A DNA stretch of 64,000 bases from Rhodococcus wratislaviensis (GTDB lineage: Bacteria > Actinomycetota > Actinomycetes > Mycobacteriales > Mycobacteriaceae), in contig NZ_UAUI01000006.1 of assembly GCF_900455735.1 (NCBI RefSeq), forward strand, positions 62,001-126,000. The letters are read 5' to 3'. Shown here one piece after another: positions 1-10,235 of this stretch; the stretch's first letter is position 1; every line of letters begins with the position of its first letter. A model generated the notes under the pieces. It was not told the DNA's origin, did no database searches, and saw only the letters and a list, made by a program, of their open reading frames with translations. The position numbers were made by a program, and so were the translations under genes.

Positions 1-25
1 CACGCGGTCATTCTCTCCATGTCCG

Positions 26-958
26 TCACGACCGTTCGAGTTTGTAGATCTTCCCGGTGAAACTCGTGGCGTAGAGCGCGTCCGCATCCCAGCCCGGTCC
101 GGCGCCGAACCGCACCGAGGACACGAGTGGCAGTCCGGACGCCAGAGCGCAGCTCTCCCCCGTCGCGGGATCCACCCGCACCACCTTGCCGCCACCGTTG
201 TAGGCGACGTAGACGATGCCGTCCGGTCCGACGGTGAGGTCGTCGGCCGCGTTGAGGGGCCCGGAGCCGGGCAACTCGACCGATACGACCGGACCGCCGA
301 GGTCGTCTTCGCGGAGGATGCGCAGCGTGGTGGTCGTGTCGAACGTCGTCACCGTGTACACGTTGCCGTCGTGCGCGGCGAGACCGTCCACCGTTCCCAG
401 ATCGGTGCGCACGACCTCCGGTGTGTGGGGATCCGAGGCGGGGACGCGGGTCAGTCCGGCCCCGGCGCCCAGATTCCGGGCGGTGAGGATGTCTCCGTTG
501 CTCAGCCGGACCAGCCCGTTCGGCATGACCAGCCCCTCGGCCACGGTTCGTGTGTCACCCGTGTCGAGGTTCACCACGTCCACCGTGCCGCTGGCCGAGC
601 CCGTGACCCCGGCGGCGAAGGAGTTCCCCGTGGCGAAATACGCGTCGGCGCCGTCCACGGCAATTCCGCCGGGCGACTCGACCTCGGGCACGATCGGGGT
701 GACGGAGCCGTCGGGGGCGACCCCGTCGAGGGCTCCGCCGCCCACCAGGCCTGTCCGCGACACCAGCATGGTGCCCGCGCCGTCGAAGGCCAGGTTCTCG
801 AGAACACCCGCCCCGGACGTCACCTCGGACACCGACCACGGGGTGCACGCGCCGCCGGGGGGCGCGAACGCGGGCCCGGCAGCCGCGGGCGCGACCACGA
901 GTAGACCCGCGCAGAGCGCGGTCCCGCCCGCGAGCGCGGCCAGCTCACGCCGCATCAT
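26..958 (-). CDS. Secreted SMP-30/ScyD-like beta-propeller protein
   Basis: 310 aa. The N-terminus has two Arg, a hydrophobic stretch of about 20 residues and an Ala-rich AxA cleavage region near residue 30, so a Sec-type signal peptide is likely. The rest is a string of beta-propeller blades with repeats such as NLAFDGAGTMLVS, GGIAVDGADAYFATG and DLTVGPDGIVYVAYNGGG, typical of the SMP-30/gluconolactonase-like ScyD/ScyE group. No substrate can be read from the sequence. The start is the first of two adjacent ATG codons; it overlaps the stop of the upstream osmC-like gene by 4 bp (ATGA), implying translational coupling. A longer in-frame reading back to 1354 has no signal peptide at its N-terminus and lies inside the OsmC gene, so I reject it. 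Confidence 0.8.
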   Translation of the reverse strand: MMRRELAALAGGTALCAGLLVVAPAAAGPAFAPPGGACTPWSVSEVTSGAGVLENLAFDGAGTMLVSRTGLVGGGALDGVAPDGSVTPIVPEVESPGGIAVDGADAYFATGNSFAAGVTGSASGTVDVVNLDTGDTRTVAEGLVMPNGLVRLSNGDILTARNLGAGAGLTRVPASDPHTPEVVRTDLGTVDGLAAHDGNVYTVTTFDTTTTLRILREDDLGGPVVSVELPGSGPLNAADDLTVGPDGIVYVAYNGGGKVVRVDPATGESCALASGLPLVSSVRFGAGPGWDADALYATSFTGKIYKLERS

Positions 959-1395
959 GCTTCTCTTTCGACGGTCAACGTCACCGTCGTTCCCGCCTTC
1001 AGCGTCCGTCCGACCGTGCAGACCTTGTCGACCGACCGTTCGACGAGCGCCACCAGACGCTCCTGCGCGTCGGCGTCGAGCTCGCTGAGATCGAGCTCCA
1101 TCACCTCGTTCAGCTGCGGGTACACCTCGTTCTCCCGATCGGCGGCACCCGACACCCGGATGGTGGCGTCGTAGTTGTCGCCCAGCCGCCGCGACAGCGG
1201 GAAGTCCGAGCTCATGCCACTGCACGCGGCGAGTGCGATCTTCAGGAGTTCCCCGGGGGTGAACACGCCCTCCACGCCCTCGGAGCCGATCAGGACCTCG
1301 GCGCCGCGCGAGCTGCGGCCGGTGTATCGCCGGGTGCCCGTTCGCTCGACCCACAGTGAGGTGGGCGCCGTCGTGTCGGAAGTCTGTTCTGCCAT
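955..1395 (-). CDS. OsmC family peroxiredoxin-like protein
   Basis: 146 aa, the usual length for OsmC/Ohr proteins, which reduce organic hydroperoxides with a pair of cysteines. Both are present: Cys58 in LAACSGMSSD and Cys126 in VDKVCTVGR. The N-terminus (LWVERTGTRRYTGRSSRGAEVLIG) matches the OsmC/YhfA type rather than Ohr. An AGGA motif lies about 8 nt before the ATG. The gene is the first of a two-gene minus-strand unit with the secreted propeller protein. The physiological peroxide is not evident; cytoplasmic by absence of signals. Confidence 0.88.
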   Translation of the reverse strand: MAEQTSDTTAPTSLWVERTGTRRYTGRSSRGAEVLIGSEGVEGVFTPGELLKIALAACSGMSSDFPLSRRLGDNYDATIRVSGAADRENEVYPQLNEVMELDLSELDADAQERLVALVERSVDKVCTVGRTLKAGTTVTLTVEREA

Positions 1396-1548
1396 GCGCT
1401 CAATCCTGCCACCGGTCGGCGCAACGCCAGGTAGGTGGGTGGGCGGCAGTGGTTTCCGCGGAATTGTGAACGAGGATTCTCAGCAGAGGGAATCGGTGGG
1501 CCGTAGGGTGAACCGACCAATGACGCCGAGACGTAGCGGGGAATGCAG

Positions 1549-2247
1549 ATGGGCCAGATCGGTAGTGCGGGAGAGCGCCAACTTCAGTCCGAGTACGGCA
1601 CCGAGGATCGTGCCGCCAAGTTCTACTCGGATCAGATGCTGGACCATCTCAATCCCATGATGATCGAGTTCATCGGACGCCAGGAGATCGCCTTCATCGC
1701 CACCGCCGACGCGTCCGGCGAGTGTGACAACAGTCTGCGAGCCGGGACACCGGGATTCATGCACGTCATCGATTCCACTACCCTCGCGTACCCGGAGTAC
1801 CGCGGCAACGGCGTGATGGCGAGCCTCGGCAACATCCGGGAAAACCCGCACGTCGGAATCATTCTCGTGGACTTCGTGCAGGACCTCATCGGACTGCACG
1901 TGAACGGTTCGGCCCGGATCGTCGAAGACCCGGTCCTTCGCTCCGAGATCGCGGATCTGCCTGCGGACCACACGAACGGCCGGATCCCGGAACGCTGGGT
2001 GGTGGTGGAGGTGGAGGAGGCATACATACACTGCCGCAAACACATTCCGAGAATGGCACCGGTTCCCCGGCACCGCGAATGGGGAACCGACGACGTGAAA
2101 CGCAAGGGCGGCGACTACTTCGACGCCAAGGCGACACCACGCCACGACACCGACGATCAGTTCGCCGAGGAGCCCGCGACCGCCGCACTCACACAGACGA
2201 TGTCGCCGGGCTTCTCCGTGGTGCCGGCTGGCACTTCGGGCAACTGA
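1549..2247 (+). CDS. Pyridoxamine 5'-phosphate oxidase-fold (FMN-binding) protein
   Basis: 232 aa if the second ATG is used; that ATG has GGGGA 6 nt upstream, whereas the in-frame ATG at 1543 sits directly on it. The central part ([24 protein letters not shown], later [19 protein letters not shown] and GIILVDF) is the split-barrel PPOX fold that binds FMN or a related flavin. A C-terminal Cys ([11 protein letters not shown]) matches a subgroup of this family. The likely role is a small-molecule redox enzyme, substrate unknown. The last 59 bp overlap convergently with the 3' end of mutM. Confidence 0.8.
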   Translation: MGQIGSAGERQLQSEYGTEDRAAKFYSDQMLDHLNPMMIEFIGRQEIAFIATADASGECDNSLRAGTPGFMHVIDSTTLAYPEYRGNGVMASLGNIRENPHVGIILVDFVQDLIGLHVNGSARIVEDPVLRSEIADLPADHTNGRIPERWVVVEVEEAYIHCRKHIPRMAPVPRHREWGTDDVKRKGGDYFDAKATPRHDTDDQFAEEPATAALTQTMSPGFSVVPAGTSGN

Positions 2248-3067
2248 ACGACGAGCGGTTCATGAATTTCTCCCGCCGGATCGCGGTGCCGCACCGCGGG
2301 CACGGGCGATCCTCCTGACCGTAGGCGGACAGCGAACGGTCGAAATAGCCCGACGCTCCGTTGACGTTCACGTACAGCGCGTCGAAGGACGTGCCGCCCT
2401 GAGTGAGTGCCTCACGCATGACCTCCTGGGCGGCGGTGAGCGCTGCACGGATCTTGGGACCACTCAGCCTGTCGGTGAGCCGATTTCCGTGGATCTGTGC
2501 GCGCCACAGCGCCTCGTCTGCGTAGATGTTGCCGATGCCGGAGACGACGGTCTGGTCCAGAAGGGCACGCTTGATCTCGGTGTGCTTGCCGCGCACGACC
2601 TTCACGGTGGCCGCGAGGTCGAAACGCGGATCCAGCGGGTCGCGGGCGATGTGCGCCACCGAGTCCGGCACGAGCGAGCCGTCGACGTCGACGAGGGGTG
2701 CCAGCGCCCAGCCCCCGAACGTCCGTTGGTCGACGAATCTGAGGTCGAGACCCGAATCGAGCCGGGCCCGGATGCGCAAATGCTTCTCGGTCGGCAGATC
2801 CGGTGGCTGCACGAGCATTTGACCACTCATGCCGAGATGCACCACGAGAGCGACCGTGCTGGGTTCGAGGACCAGCCACAGATACTTTCCACGACGGTCG
2901 GCGCTCGCGATGCGTTCGCCGGTGAGCTGTCCGGCGAGGTCGGCGGCGCCGGGCAGATGACGCCGGATCGCCCGCGGGTGCAGGATGTCGACGGAATCGA
3001 TCGACGCCCCCACGATGTGGCGTTCGAGTCCGCGCCGGACCACCTCGACTTCGGGTAGTTCAGGCAC
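2189..3067 (-). CDS. mutM: Formamidopyrimidine-DNA glycosylase (MutM/Fpg)
   Basis: 292 aa. Removes oxidised purines such as 8-oxoguanine and FaPy and nicks the abasic site. The start [14 protein letters not shown] carries the catalytic Pro2 and Glu3; the beta-hairpin Lys is in RRGKYLW; the helix-two-turns-helix contains [17 protein letters not shown]. The C-terminal zinc finger C-x2-C-x16-C-x2-C (from [15 protein letters not shown] to SCPKC) is complete and is followed by a short basic tail. The start overlaps the rnc stop by 8 bp, so mutM is the last gene of the DUF177-rpmF-rnc-mutM unit. Its last 59 bp overlap the 3' end of the convergent PPOX gene. Confidence 0.97.
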   Translation of the reverse strand: MPELPEVEVVRRGLERHIVGASIDSVDILHPRAIRRHLPGAADLAGQLTGERIASADRRGKYLWLVLEPSTVALVVHLGMSGQMLVQPPDLPTEKHLRIRARLDSGLDLRFVDQRTFGGWALAPLVDVDGSLVPDSVAHIARDPLDPRFDLAATVKVVRGKHTEIKRALLDQTVVSGIGNIYADEALWRAQIHGNRLTDRLSGPKIRAALTAAQEVMREALTQGGTSFDALYVNVNGASGYFDRSLSAYGQEDRPCPRCGTAIRREKFMNRSSFSCPKCQPAPRRSPATSSV

Positions 3068-3818
3068 TGACGTCGTCGGCCGCTACGTCGGGGCCTGCGT
3101 CGGACAACGCATTCCACGCCGTACTCGCAGCCTTCTGCTCGGCCTCCTTCTTGGAGCGGCCGATACCGACGCCGAGGGGCTTGCCGCCGACGATCACGGT
3201 GGCGGTGAATTCCTTGTCGTGGTCGGGGCCGGTCGCCGTGATCTCGTACGCCGGCACACCGACGCCACGCTCCGCGGTCAACTCCTGCAGACTCGTCTTC
3301 CAGTCCAGACCCGCGCCGAGACGGGGGGCTCGCTGGAGGAGATCGCTGAAGAGGTCGAGCACGACGCGTCGCGCCGTGTCGATGCCGTGCTCGAGGTGGA
3401 TGGCGCCGAGAATCGACTCCATGCCGTCGGCCAGGATGCTCGGCTTGTCGCGGCCACCGGTCATCTCCTCGCCCTTACCGAGCAGGAGATGGGCACCGAG
3501 GCCGCCCTCACCGAGAGTGCGGGCCACCTCCGCGAGCGCGTGCATGTTGACGATGCTCGCCCGAATCTTCGCGAGGTCGCCCTCGGATTTGTCGGGATGC
3601 GCAAGGTAGAGCTTCTCGGTGACGGTCACTCCGAGCACGGAGTCGCCGAGAAATTCGAGACGCTCGTTGGTGGGCAGACCACCGTTCTCGTACGCATACG
3701 AGCGGTGCGTCAACGCCAGGGTGAGCAGCGAAGGCTCGATTTCTACGCCGAGGGCGGCGAGGAGGGAAGCATGATCCTCCTCGCCGCCGGCGGGTGTATT
3801 ACTGATGTCGCTCGTCAC
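3060..3818 (-). CDS. rnc: Ribonuclease III
   Basis: 252 aa. Cleaves double-stranded RNA in rRNA precursors and mRNAs. The signature [14 protein letters not shown] (Mg2+-binding Glu/Asp) is near residue 50, the second acidic cluster [13 protein letters not shown] near 125, and a dsRNA-binding domain ([14 protein letters not shown] ... [16 protein letters not shown]) fills the last third. I chose the GTG at 3818, which has GGAGAGG just upstream and directly follows rpmF. An in-frame start further upstream at 3923 would run through rpmF and adds a non-conserved Arg-rich segment. It overlaps mutM by 8 bp. Confidence 0.95.
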   Translation of the reverse strand: MTSDISNTPAGGEEDHASLLAALGVEIEPSLLTLALTHRSYAYENGGLPTNERLEFLGDSVLGVTVTEKLYLAHPDKSEGDLAKIRASIVNMHALAEVARTLGEGGLGAHLLLGKGEEMTGGRDKPSILADGMESILGAIHLEHGIDTARRVVLDLFSDLLQRAPRLGAGLDWKTSLQELTAERGVGVPAYEITATGPDHDKEFTATVIVGGKPLGVGIGRSKKEAEQKAASTAWNALSDAGPDVAADDVSA

Positions 3819-3837
3819 AACGCCTCTCCGCGGAGAA

Positions 3838-4020
3838 CTAGACGGCGGCAGTGACCTGGCGGCCCTTGTATGTGCCACACGACGGGCACGCGACGTGGGG
3901 CAGCGTCTTCTCGCCGCAGCCACGGTTGGGGCAGGTGACGAGGGTAGGCACAGTGGTCTTCCACTGGCTGCGACGCGACCTCGTGTTGGATCGCGACATT
4001 CTGCGCTTGGGGACAGCCAC
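3838..4020 (-). CDS. rpmF: 50S ribosomal protein L32 (zinc-binding form)
   Basis: 60 aa. Starts [18 protein letters not shown], typical of L32, and keeps four cysteines (C30, C35, C45, C48), so it is the zinc-ribbon (C+) version. It follows the DUF177 gene by 2 bp; the yceD-rpmF pairing is very widespread. Zinc-free L32 paralogues, where they exist in actinobacteria, are usually under Zur control elsewhere in the genome; none is in this window. Confidence 0.97.
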   Translation of the reverse strand: MAVPKRRMSRSNTRSRRSQWKTTVPTLVTCPNRGCGEKTLPHVACPSCGTYKGRQVTAAV

Positions 4021-4022
4021 TT

Positions 4023-4637
4023 CTACTTCTCCTCGGCTTCGGTGTTCACAAGATTCTTGCTGGGTTCTGATTCCACGCCAAATTTGGCTGCAAGACCAGC
4101 CCAGCGAGGATCAAGTATGTCATGCCCATGGCCAGATTCGGCAATCGCCAGGCGAACGCCACATTCTGGGCACAATCCTTGGCAGTCGTCACTGCAGAGC
4201 GGCTGCAATGGCAGTGCGAGGCCGACGGCGTCGATCACGACGGGTTCGAGGTCGATCTCGTCGTCGACGACGTGATAGACCTCCCCCTCCTCCGTGGTCT
4301 CCTCCGTGGTGCTGTCCGGGTATGCGAACAGCTCCGTGAGAGTCAGGTCCACCGCGTCGGAGAACGGCTCGAGACATCTCGAGCACTCCCCCACGGTGTC
4401 GGCTCGCAACGAACCGGTGACCAGGACCCCCTCGGATACGGCCTCCAATCGGAGATCGAGATCGATCTCCGATCCTTCCTCGATGGCGATTAGGTCGAGA
4501 CCGATGCGCTGTGGCGCCGTCACCACCCGTTCCACGGTGCGCATCGAACCGGGACGACGGCCGAGTTTGACCGTGTCCAGCACGAAGTCCGCGTCCCGTC
4601 GGGAACGCGATGAGCTGTGGCGATGGGATGACAACAA
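4023..4637 (-). CDS. DUF177 / YceD family protein
   Basis: 204 aa. The family is linked to large-subunit rRNA accumulation and almost always precedes rpmF, as here. Cysteine pairs typical of the bacterial family are visible: CSRCLEPF mid-protein, then [13 protein letters not shown]. An acidic stretch ([10 protein letters not shown]) lies between them. The best start in this frame is TTG at 4637; its ribosome site is weak, and a later GTG cannot be excluded. A promoter with TTGGCT/TATCGT spaced 17 bp lies at 4682-4710, so this is the first gene of the operon. Confidence 0.85.
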   Translation of the reverse strand: MLSSHRHSSSRSRRDADFVLDTVKLGRRPGSMRTVERVVTAPQRIGLDLIAIEEGSEIDLDLRLEAVSEGVLVTGSLRADTVGECSRCLEPFSDAVDLTLTELFAYPDSTTEETTEEGEVYHVVDDEIDLEPVVIDAVGLALPLQPLCSDDCQGLCPECGVRLAIAESGHGHDILDPRWAGLAAKFGVESEPSKNLVNTEAEEK

Positions 4638-4681
4638 ACTTCACTTTCGAGAAAAGGGAAACGACAAAGGGCAACCACTCC

Positions 4682-4710
4682 ACGATACGCAATCTGCGCG
4701 GTGGAGCCAA
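4682..4710 (-). promoter_or_regulatory. Promoter of the DUF177-rpmF-rnc-mutM operon
   Basis: On the minus strand TTGGCT (4710-4705) and TATCGT (4687-4682) are separated by exactly 17 bp, a good housekeeping-sigma arrangement. The predicted mRNA start is near 4675, leaving a leader of roughly 38 nt before the TTG start. Confidence 0.5.
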
Positions 4711-4739
4711 ATTCGATCGGGCGCCGGTCGGACGGTCGC

Positions 4740-5513
4740 TCAGCGGCGACGCTCGGCCCGGCGGTCGTCGACGTCGTAGTCCGAGGCGTAGTCGGGAACA
4801 CCCGAACCGGTCCGCAACTGCTGACGTCCGCGCCCCACGGACCGGACGGTGCCGTTCAGGAAGTCCTCGAACTCCGCGAGCTTCGTGTCGACGTACAGGT
4901 CGCAGTCCGAGCGGAGACGATCCGATTCGGCGTGCGCGGAGTCGATCACCCGCGCCGACTCGGCGTGCGCCGCCTGGACGACCTCCGTCTGCGAGACGAG
5001 GCGCGCCTGCTCCGCCGTGCCCTCCGCAACGGACCTCTCGTAGGACGCCTTGCCCGACTCGATCATGCGATCGGCCTCGGACCGTGCACGGCCCGTGAGT
5101 GCGTCGTACTCGCGCTGGCCTTCCGCGACGGAGGACTCGGCCTCGGCGCGCGCGTCGGTGACCAACTGCTCGGCGTGTGCGCGGGCCTCGGCGACCATCC
5201 GGTCCGCCTGCGCCTTCGCGTCCGCCAGGATGCGGTCGGCATCGTCCCGGGCGTTCTCGATGGTGGAGTTCGCCTCGGCGTTGGCGCTGGAGACGGTCTT
5301 CTCCGCGTTGGACCGCGCGTCCCCCACCAGTTTGTCCTTGTGGTCCAGGACGTCCTGGGCGTCGTCGAGTTCACCGGGAATCGCATCGCGCACGTCGTCG
5401 AGCAGTTCGAGGACGTCACCGCGCGGAACCACGCAGCCGGCGGTCATCGGTACGCCGCGTGCCTCTTCGACAATCGCGACAAGTTCGTCGAGCGCCTCGA
5501 ATACCCGGTACAC
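4740..5513 (-). CDS. sepIVA: DivIVA-like septation coiled-coil protein (SepIVA)
   Basis: 257 aa, cytoplasmic. Begins YRVFEALDELVAIVEEARGVPMTAG, matching the N-terminal domain of the mycobacterial SepIVA (Rv2927c-type) protein, which acts in septation and envelope growth. Residues about 60-210 are one long coiled coil with Ala/Asp/Glu-rich 11-residue periodicity (ADRILADAKAQ, ADRMVAEARAH). The C-terminus is Asp/Arg-rich and probably unstructured. I chose GTG at 5513 because it begins at the conserved Met/Val-Tyr-Arg and has GGGG 6 nt upstream; a TTG four codons earlier is less likely. Confidence 0.85.
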   Translation of the reverse strand: MYRVFEALDELVAIVEEARGVPMTAGCVVPRGDVLELLDDVRDAIPGELDDAQDVLDHKDKLVGDARSNAEKTVSSANAEANSTIENARDDADRILADAKAQADRMVAEARAHAEQLVTDARAEAESSVAEGQREYDALTGRARSEADRMIESGKASYERSVAEGTAEQARLVSQTEVVQAAHAESARVIDSAHAESDRLRSDCDLYVDTKLAEFEDFLNGTVRSVGRGRQQLRTGSGVPDYASDYDVDDRRAERRR

Positions 5514-5621
5514 AAGCAACCCCAATCATCCATGACCCTCAGCAGGTCGGCGCAGCCTTCTTCGTGCAAGTCTGCCCGACCGGACGCCGCGGGTGTGTCG
5601 TGGCAGCCGGTGTGTCGGGTA

Positions 5622-6116
5622 TCAGCTGCTCTCGGCGGCGCGCTCGGCGATCCTCGCGAGAAGACGGGCGTGCACCTTCTCGGGCAGCATGTCGGAGACG
5701 TCGCCACCGAACGTGGCCACTTCCTTCACGAGCGAACTCGACAGGTAGCTGTAGGTGGGGTTGGTCGGGATGAAGAGGGTGTCGACGCCACTGAGCTTCT
5801 GGTTCATCTGCGCCATCTGCAGTTCGTAGTCGAAGTCGTTGGCGCCGCGCAGGCCCTTGACGATCGCTGTGATCCCTTGCTGCTTGGCGTAATCCACCAG
5901 CAGACCGTGCCAGGAGGACACCCGAACGTTGGGCAGCTCACTGGTCGAGTCTTCGAGCATCTCGATGCGCTCTTCGACGGTGAACAGGCCACGCTTGCTC
6001 TTGTTGACCATGACCGTCACGATGACCTCGTCGAACTGCGCGGCAGCTCTGCCGATCACGTCAAGGTGGCCATTGGTCACGGGGTCGAAGGATCCGGGGC
6101 AGACAGCGCCAGTCAT
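5622..6116 (-). CDS. coaD: Phosphopantetheine adenylyltransferase
   Basis: 164 aa, full family length. Transfers AMP from ATP to 4'-phosphopantetheine, giving dephospho-CoA, the penultimate step of CoA synthesis. The nucleotidyltransferase motif [14 protein letters not shown] (T/HxGH type) is at residues 9-22; [19 protein letters not shown] and [15 protein letters not shown] are the remaining conserved blocks. The ATG overlaps the rsmD stop by 4 bp (ATGA), so the two are co-translated. Confidence 0.97.
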   Translation of the reverse strand: MTGAVCPGSFDPVTNGHLDVIGRAAAQFDEVIVTVMVNKSKRGLFTVEERIEMLEDSTSELPNVRVSSWHGLLVDYAKQQGITAIVKGLRGANDFDYELQMAQMNQKLSGVDTLFIPTNPTYSYLSSSLVKEVATFGGDVSDMLPEKVHARLLARIAERAAESS

Positions 6117-6679
6117 GAGTCCAGACCGTAGCAGGTCGCCAATTCGATTCTCGCCTCGCCGTACTTCTTCGCCTTGACGGGCGCGAAGCCTTCGGGCCAG
6201 ACCGTCTCGGGCGACCTCGACGACCGCTCGAGCACCACGATCGAGCCGTCGCCGACCCAGCCGTTGCCCCGCAGGTGGCCGAGCACCGTCTGCACCGCCC
6301 CGTCGTCGACGGCGTACGGCGGATCCGCCATCACCAGGTCGTACGGCCTGTCGGCGGTGCCCGCGAGCACCGCCGCCACCGGAGCGCCGCGCACCTCCGC
6401 GCCCGGTAGACCGACCGTCGTCACGTTGTGCTTGATGATGCCCGCCGCTTTCGCGTCGGACTCGACGAGGACGACGCGGTCCGCACCCCGGGAGAGCGCC
6501 TCCAGGCCGAGCGCCCCCGATCCCGCGTAGAGATCGAGGACGGACGCGCCCTCGAGGTCCATCCGGCTGTGCAGTGCGCTGAACAATGCCTCGCGGACCC
6601 GGTCCGAGGTGGGCCGGGTCCCGCTCGGCGGGACCCGCAGGCGTCGACCGCCCGCGAGTCCCGCGATGATCCGAGTCAC
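6113..6679 (-). CDS. rsmD: 16S rRNA (guanine966-N2)-methyltransferase RsmD
   Basis: 188 aa. S-adenosylmethionine-dependent methyltransferase: [19 protein letters not shown] is the SAM-binding loop and MADPPYAV the catalytic (D/N)PPY motif. The N-terminal [13 protein letters not shown] block is diagnostic for RsmD. The GTG start overlaps the stop of pyc (GTGA), and the stop overlaps the coaD start, making pyc-rsmD-coaD a tightly coupled trio. Confidence 0.95.
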   Translation of the reverse strand: MTRIIAGLAGGRRLRVPPSGTRPTSDRVREALFSALHSRMDLEGASVLDLYAGSGALGLEALSRGADRVVLVESDAKAAGIIKHNVTTVGLPGAEVRGAPVAAVLAGTADRPYDLVMADPPYAVDDGAVQTVLGHLRGNGWVGDGSIVVLERSSRSPETVWPEGFAPVKAKKYGEARIELATCYGLDS

Positions 6680-9600
6680 TCGCTCGCGGACTCCCCTGTC
6701 GACACGACGGCGAGGAGGTCGCCGCCTTCGACCTGCTGGACCGATCCGATGGCCAGCCGGGAGACAGTGCCGCTTCGTGGGGCGGTGATGGCCGCTTCCA
6801 TCTTCATGGCCTCGATGGTGGCGATCGTGTCGCCGGCGGTGATGTGCTGGCCCTCGGTGACGGCGAGGGTCACCACACCGGCGAACGGTGCCGGCACGTG
6901 GCCGGGGTTGTTCTTGTCGGCCTTCTCCGCGGCGGGGATCTCACTGGAGATGGACCGGTCGCGCACCGACACCGGGCGCAGCTGCCCGTTGAGGATGCAC
7001 ATCACGGTGCGGTATCCCCGCTCGTCGGGTTCGGAGATGGCCTCGAGCCCGATGATCAGCTCGACACCGGGTGCGAGGCGGACCCGGTGCTCGTCGCCGC
7101 GGCGCAGGCCGTAGAAGAACTGGTTCGCCGAGAGCTGCGAGGTGTCGCCGTACTTGTCGCGGTGCTCGAGGAATTCCTTCGTCGGGCCGGGGAACAGCAG
7201 CCGGTTGAGCGTCGCGCGGCGTTCCGCGGAGGTGCCGGAGAGGGCCTTCTCGTCCTCCGCGGACAGCGGCACCTCGGGCTTCGCGACTCCGCGACCTTCG
7301 AGGGCCCGGGTGCGGAACGGTTCGGGCCAGCCACCGGGCGGGGTACCCAGTTCGCCGCGCAGGAACCCGACCACCGAGTCGGGGATGTCGAACTTCGCCG
7401 GGTTCTCCTTGAATTCCTCGGTGGAGGCCCCGGATCCGACGAGGTGCAGGGCGAGGTCGCCGACGACCTTCGACGACGGGGTGACCTTCACCAGGCGTCC
7501 GAGCATCCGGTCGGCGGCCGCGTACTTGGCCTCGACTTCCTCGAACTTGTCGCCGAGTCCGAGGGCCACGGCCTGGGTGCGCAGGTTCGACAGCTGACCG
7601 CCGGGGATCTCGTGGGTGTAGACGCGTCCGGTCGGGGCAGGCAGCCCGGACTCGAACGGCTTGTAGACCTTGCGCAGCGCCTCCCAGTACGGCTCGAGGT
7701 CGCACACGGCCTGCAGGTCCAGGCCGGTGTCGTACTGCGAGTGCGCGGCCGCGGCCACGATCGCCGACAACGCCGGCTGACTGGTGGTGCCCGCCATCGC
7801 GGCCGAGGCGCCGTCGACCGCGTCCGCGCCTGCCTGCCATGCGGCCAGGTACGTCGCGAGCTGACCGCCGGGGGTGTCGTGGGTGTGCACGTGCACGGGC
7901 AGGTCGAAGTTCTTGCGCAGCGCCGTCACCAGGGTGGTGGCGGCGGGGGCGCGGAGCAGTCCGGCCATGTCCTTGATCGCGATGATGTGCGCACCGGCCT
8001 CGACGATCTCCTCCGCCAGGCGCAGGTAGTAGTCGAGGGTGTAGAGGTTCTCGTTCGGGTTCGACAGGTCGCCGGTGTAGGACAGGGCGACCTCGGCGAG
8101 AGCGGTGCCGGTCTCGCGGACGGCGTCGATGGCCGGCCGCATCTGGTCGACGTTGTTGAGGGCGTCGAAGATGCGGAAGATGTCGATGCCGCTGTTGGTG
8201 GCCTCCTCGACGAACGCCCGCGTCACCTTCTCCGGGTACGGGGTGTAGCCGACGGTGTTCCGTCCGCGCAGCAGCATCTGCAGGCAGATGTTCGGCACGG
8301 CCTCGCGCAGCGCGGCCAGCCGGTACCAGGGGTCCTCGTGCAGGAACCGCAGCGCCACGTCGTAGGTCGCACCACCCCACGCCTCGATGGACAGCAGCTC
8401 GGGGGTCAGCCGGGCGACGTGCCCGGCGACGTCGAGCAGACCGCTGGTCCGCACGCGGGTCGCGAGCAGCGACTGGTGTGCGTCACGGAACGTGGTCTCG
8501 GTGACGGCGAGGGCCTTCTGCTCCCGCAGTGCCTTGGCGAATCCCTCCGGCCCGAGGGCGAGCAGCTTCTGACGGCTGCCGTCCGGCGGCGGGGTGGACA
8601 GGTCGATCTGGGGCAGCTTGTCGCGCGGGTACACCGCCGACGGCCGCTCGCCGTGCGGCTTGTTGACCGTCACGTCGGCGAGGTAGGTGAGGATCTTGGT
8701 GCCACGGTCGGCGGAGCTGCGCAGCGTGAGCAGCTGGGGCCGCTCCTCGATGAAGGACGTGGTGACCCGGCCGGCCTTGAAATCGGGGTCGTCGAGCACC
8801 GCCTGCAGGAACGGGATGTTCGTCGACACGCCGCGGATGCGGAACTCGGTGACCGCGCGGCGGGCACGGGCGACGGCGGTTTCGAAGTCGCGGCCGCGGC
8901 ACGTCAGCTTGACGAGCATCGAATCGAAGTACGCGGAGACCTCTGCCCCGACCGACGTCCCGCCGTCGAGGCGGATACCGGCACCGCCCGGGGTGCGGTA
9001 GCCGGTGATCCGACCGGTGTCCGGGCGGAACCCGTTGGCGGGGTCCTCGGTGGTGATGCGGCACTGCAGCGCCGCACCGCGCAGCGTGATCTTGTCCTGG
9101 CTCAGGCCCAGATCCGCGAGGGTCTCCCCCGACGCGATCCGCAGCTGCGACTGCACGAGGTCGACGTCCGTGACCTCTTCGGTGACGGTGTGCTCGACCT
9201 GGATGCGGGGGTTCATCTCGATGAAGACGTGGTTGCCGCGGGTGTCGAGGAGGAATTCGACGGTGCCCGCACAGGCGTAGTTGATCTCCTTCGCGAACGC
9301 GACGGCGTCCGCGCAGATCTTCGCCCGCAGCTCTTCCGACAGGTTCGGGGCCGGCGCGAGCTCGATCACCTTCTGGTGGCGGCGCTGCAGCGAGCAGTCC
9401 CGCTCGAACAGGTGGATGACGTTGCCCTGACCGTCGGCCAGGATCTGGACCTCGATGTGACGCGGGTCGACGACGGCCTGTTCGAGGAACACCGTCGGGT
9501 CGCCGAAGGCCGACTCGGCCTCACGCGCGGCGGCCTCGATGGACTCCTTGAGCTGAGCCCGCTCGGCGACGCGGCGCATGCCGCGGCCACCGCCGCCGGC

Positions 9601-10080
9601 GACGGCCTTCACGAACAGCGGGAACTGCATGGTCTCGGCCGCGGCCAGCAACTCGTCCACATCGGCGGACGGCTCCGACGACGCCAGCACCGGCAGACCG
9701 GCCGCCTTCGCCGCGGCGATCGCACGCGCCTTGTTGCCGGTGAGCTCGAGCACCTCGGCGGAGGGACCCACGAACGTGATGCCCGCCTCGGCGCACGCGG
9801 CGGCGAGATCGGGGTTCTCGGAAAGGAAGCCGTAGCCGGGGTAGATGGCGTCGGCGCCTGCCTGCTTGGCCGCGGAGACGATCTCGTCGACGGAGAGGTA
9901 CGCCCGAACCGGGTGTCCCTCCTCGCCGATCTGATAACTCTCATCAGCCTTCAGACGGTGGATCGAGTTCCGATCCTCGTACGGGAACACCGCGACCGTT
10001 CCAGCACCTAGTTCGTAGGCGGCACGGAAAGCGCGGATCGCAATTTCGCCACGGTTGGCGACCAGGACTTTGGAGAACAT
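6676..10080 (-). CDS. pyc: Pyruvate carboxylase
   Basis: 1134 aa, single-chain form. Makes oxaloacetate from pyruvate, bicarbonate and ATP. The N-terminal biotin carboxylase (about 1-450) has the ATP-grasp glycine loop [14 protein letters not shown] and [17 protein letters not shown]. The carboxyltransferase begins near 530 with [14 protein letters not shown] and carries the metal-binding [13 protein letters not shown]-terminal biotinyl domain has the EAMKMEA motif with the biotin-accepting Lys near 1093. The ATG lies 6 nt downstream of a TAGTTT box, so the mRNA may be leaderless. It is followed by rsmD and coaD with overlapping codons. Confidence 0.98.
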   Translation of the reverse strand: MFSKVLVANRGEIAIRAFRAAYELGAGTVAVFPYEDRNSIHRLKADESYQIGEEGHPVRAYLSVDEIVSAAKQAGADAIYPGYGFLSENPDLAAACAEAGITFVGPSAEVLELTGNKARAIAAAKAAGLPVLASSEPSADVDELLAAAETMQFPLFVKAVAGGGGRGMRRVAERAQLKESIEAAAREAESAFGDPTVFLEQAVVDPRHIEVQILADGQGNVIHLFERDCSLQRRHQKVIELAPAPNLSEELRAKICADAVAFAKEINYACAGTVEFLLDTRGNHVFIEMNPRIQVEHTVTEEVTDVDLVQSQLRIASGETLADLGLSQDKITLRGAALQCRITTEDPANGFRPDTGRITGYRTPGGAGIRLDGGTSVGAEVSAYFDSMLVKLTCRGRDFETAVARARRAVTEFRIRGVSTNIPFLQAVLDDPDFKAGRVTTSFIEERPQLLTLRSSADRGTKILTYLADVTVNKPHGERPSAVYPRDKLPQIDLSTPPPDGSRQKLLALGPEGFAKALREQKALAVTETTFRDAHQSLLATRVRTSGLLDVAGHVARLTPELLSIEAWGGATYDVALRFLHEDPWYRLAALREAVPNICLQMLLRGRNTVGYTPYPEKVTRAFVEEATNSGIDIFRIFDALNNVDQMRPAIDAVRETGTALAEVALSYTGDLSNPNENLYTLDYYLRLAEEIVEAGAHIIAIKDMAGLLRAPAATTLVTALRKNFDLPVHVHTHDTPGGQLATYLAAWQAGADAVDGASAAMAGTTSQPALSAIVAAAAHSQYDTGLDLQAVCDLEPYWEALRKVYKPFESGLPAPTGRVYTHEIPGGQLSNLRTQAVALGLGDKFEEVEAKYAAADRMLGRLVKVTPSSKVVGDLALHLVGSGASTEEFKENPAKFDIPDSVVGFLRGELGTPPGGWPEPFRTRALEGRGVAKPEVPLSAEDEKALSGTSAERRATLNRLLFPGPTKEFLEHRDKYGDTSQLSANQFFYGLRRGDEHRVRLAPGVELIIGLEAISEPDERGYRTVMCILNGQLRPVSVRDRSISSEIPAAEKADKNNPGHVPAPFAGVVTLAVTEGQHITAGDTIATIEAMKMEAAITAPRSGTVSRLAIGSVQQVEGGDLLAVVSTGESASE

Positions 10081-10086
10081 TGGAGC

Positions 10087-10092
10087 AAACTA
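10087..10092 (-). promoter_or_regulatory. Putative -10 box of a leaderless pyc transcript
   Basis: TAGTTT lies 6 nt before the ATG of pyc. No ribosome binding site is visible, which fits transcription starting at or next to the start codon. The rest of the 155-bp gap to recG shows nothing else I can name. Confidence 0.4.
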
Positions 10093-10235
10093 CCCCGCCG
10101 AAGACGGCCGCGGATAAGTGGCATCCCACATTTCAGGATCCTCCACAAACTTCACAAAGACCCCCCTGACGTGTGCGAATTCTGCAACAGACCCGAAACA
10201 GACGAGCGAAGATTTACGTGAAGCGAAGTAAGTTC

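Noticed and set aside
6844..10011. A 1055-codon open frame on the plus strand
   Set aside because: It is antisense to pyruvate carboxylase, has Arg/Gly/Val-rich composition with no recognisable domain, and arises from third-position GC bias of pyc.
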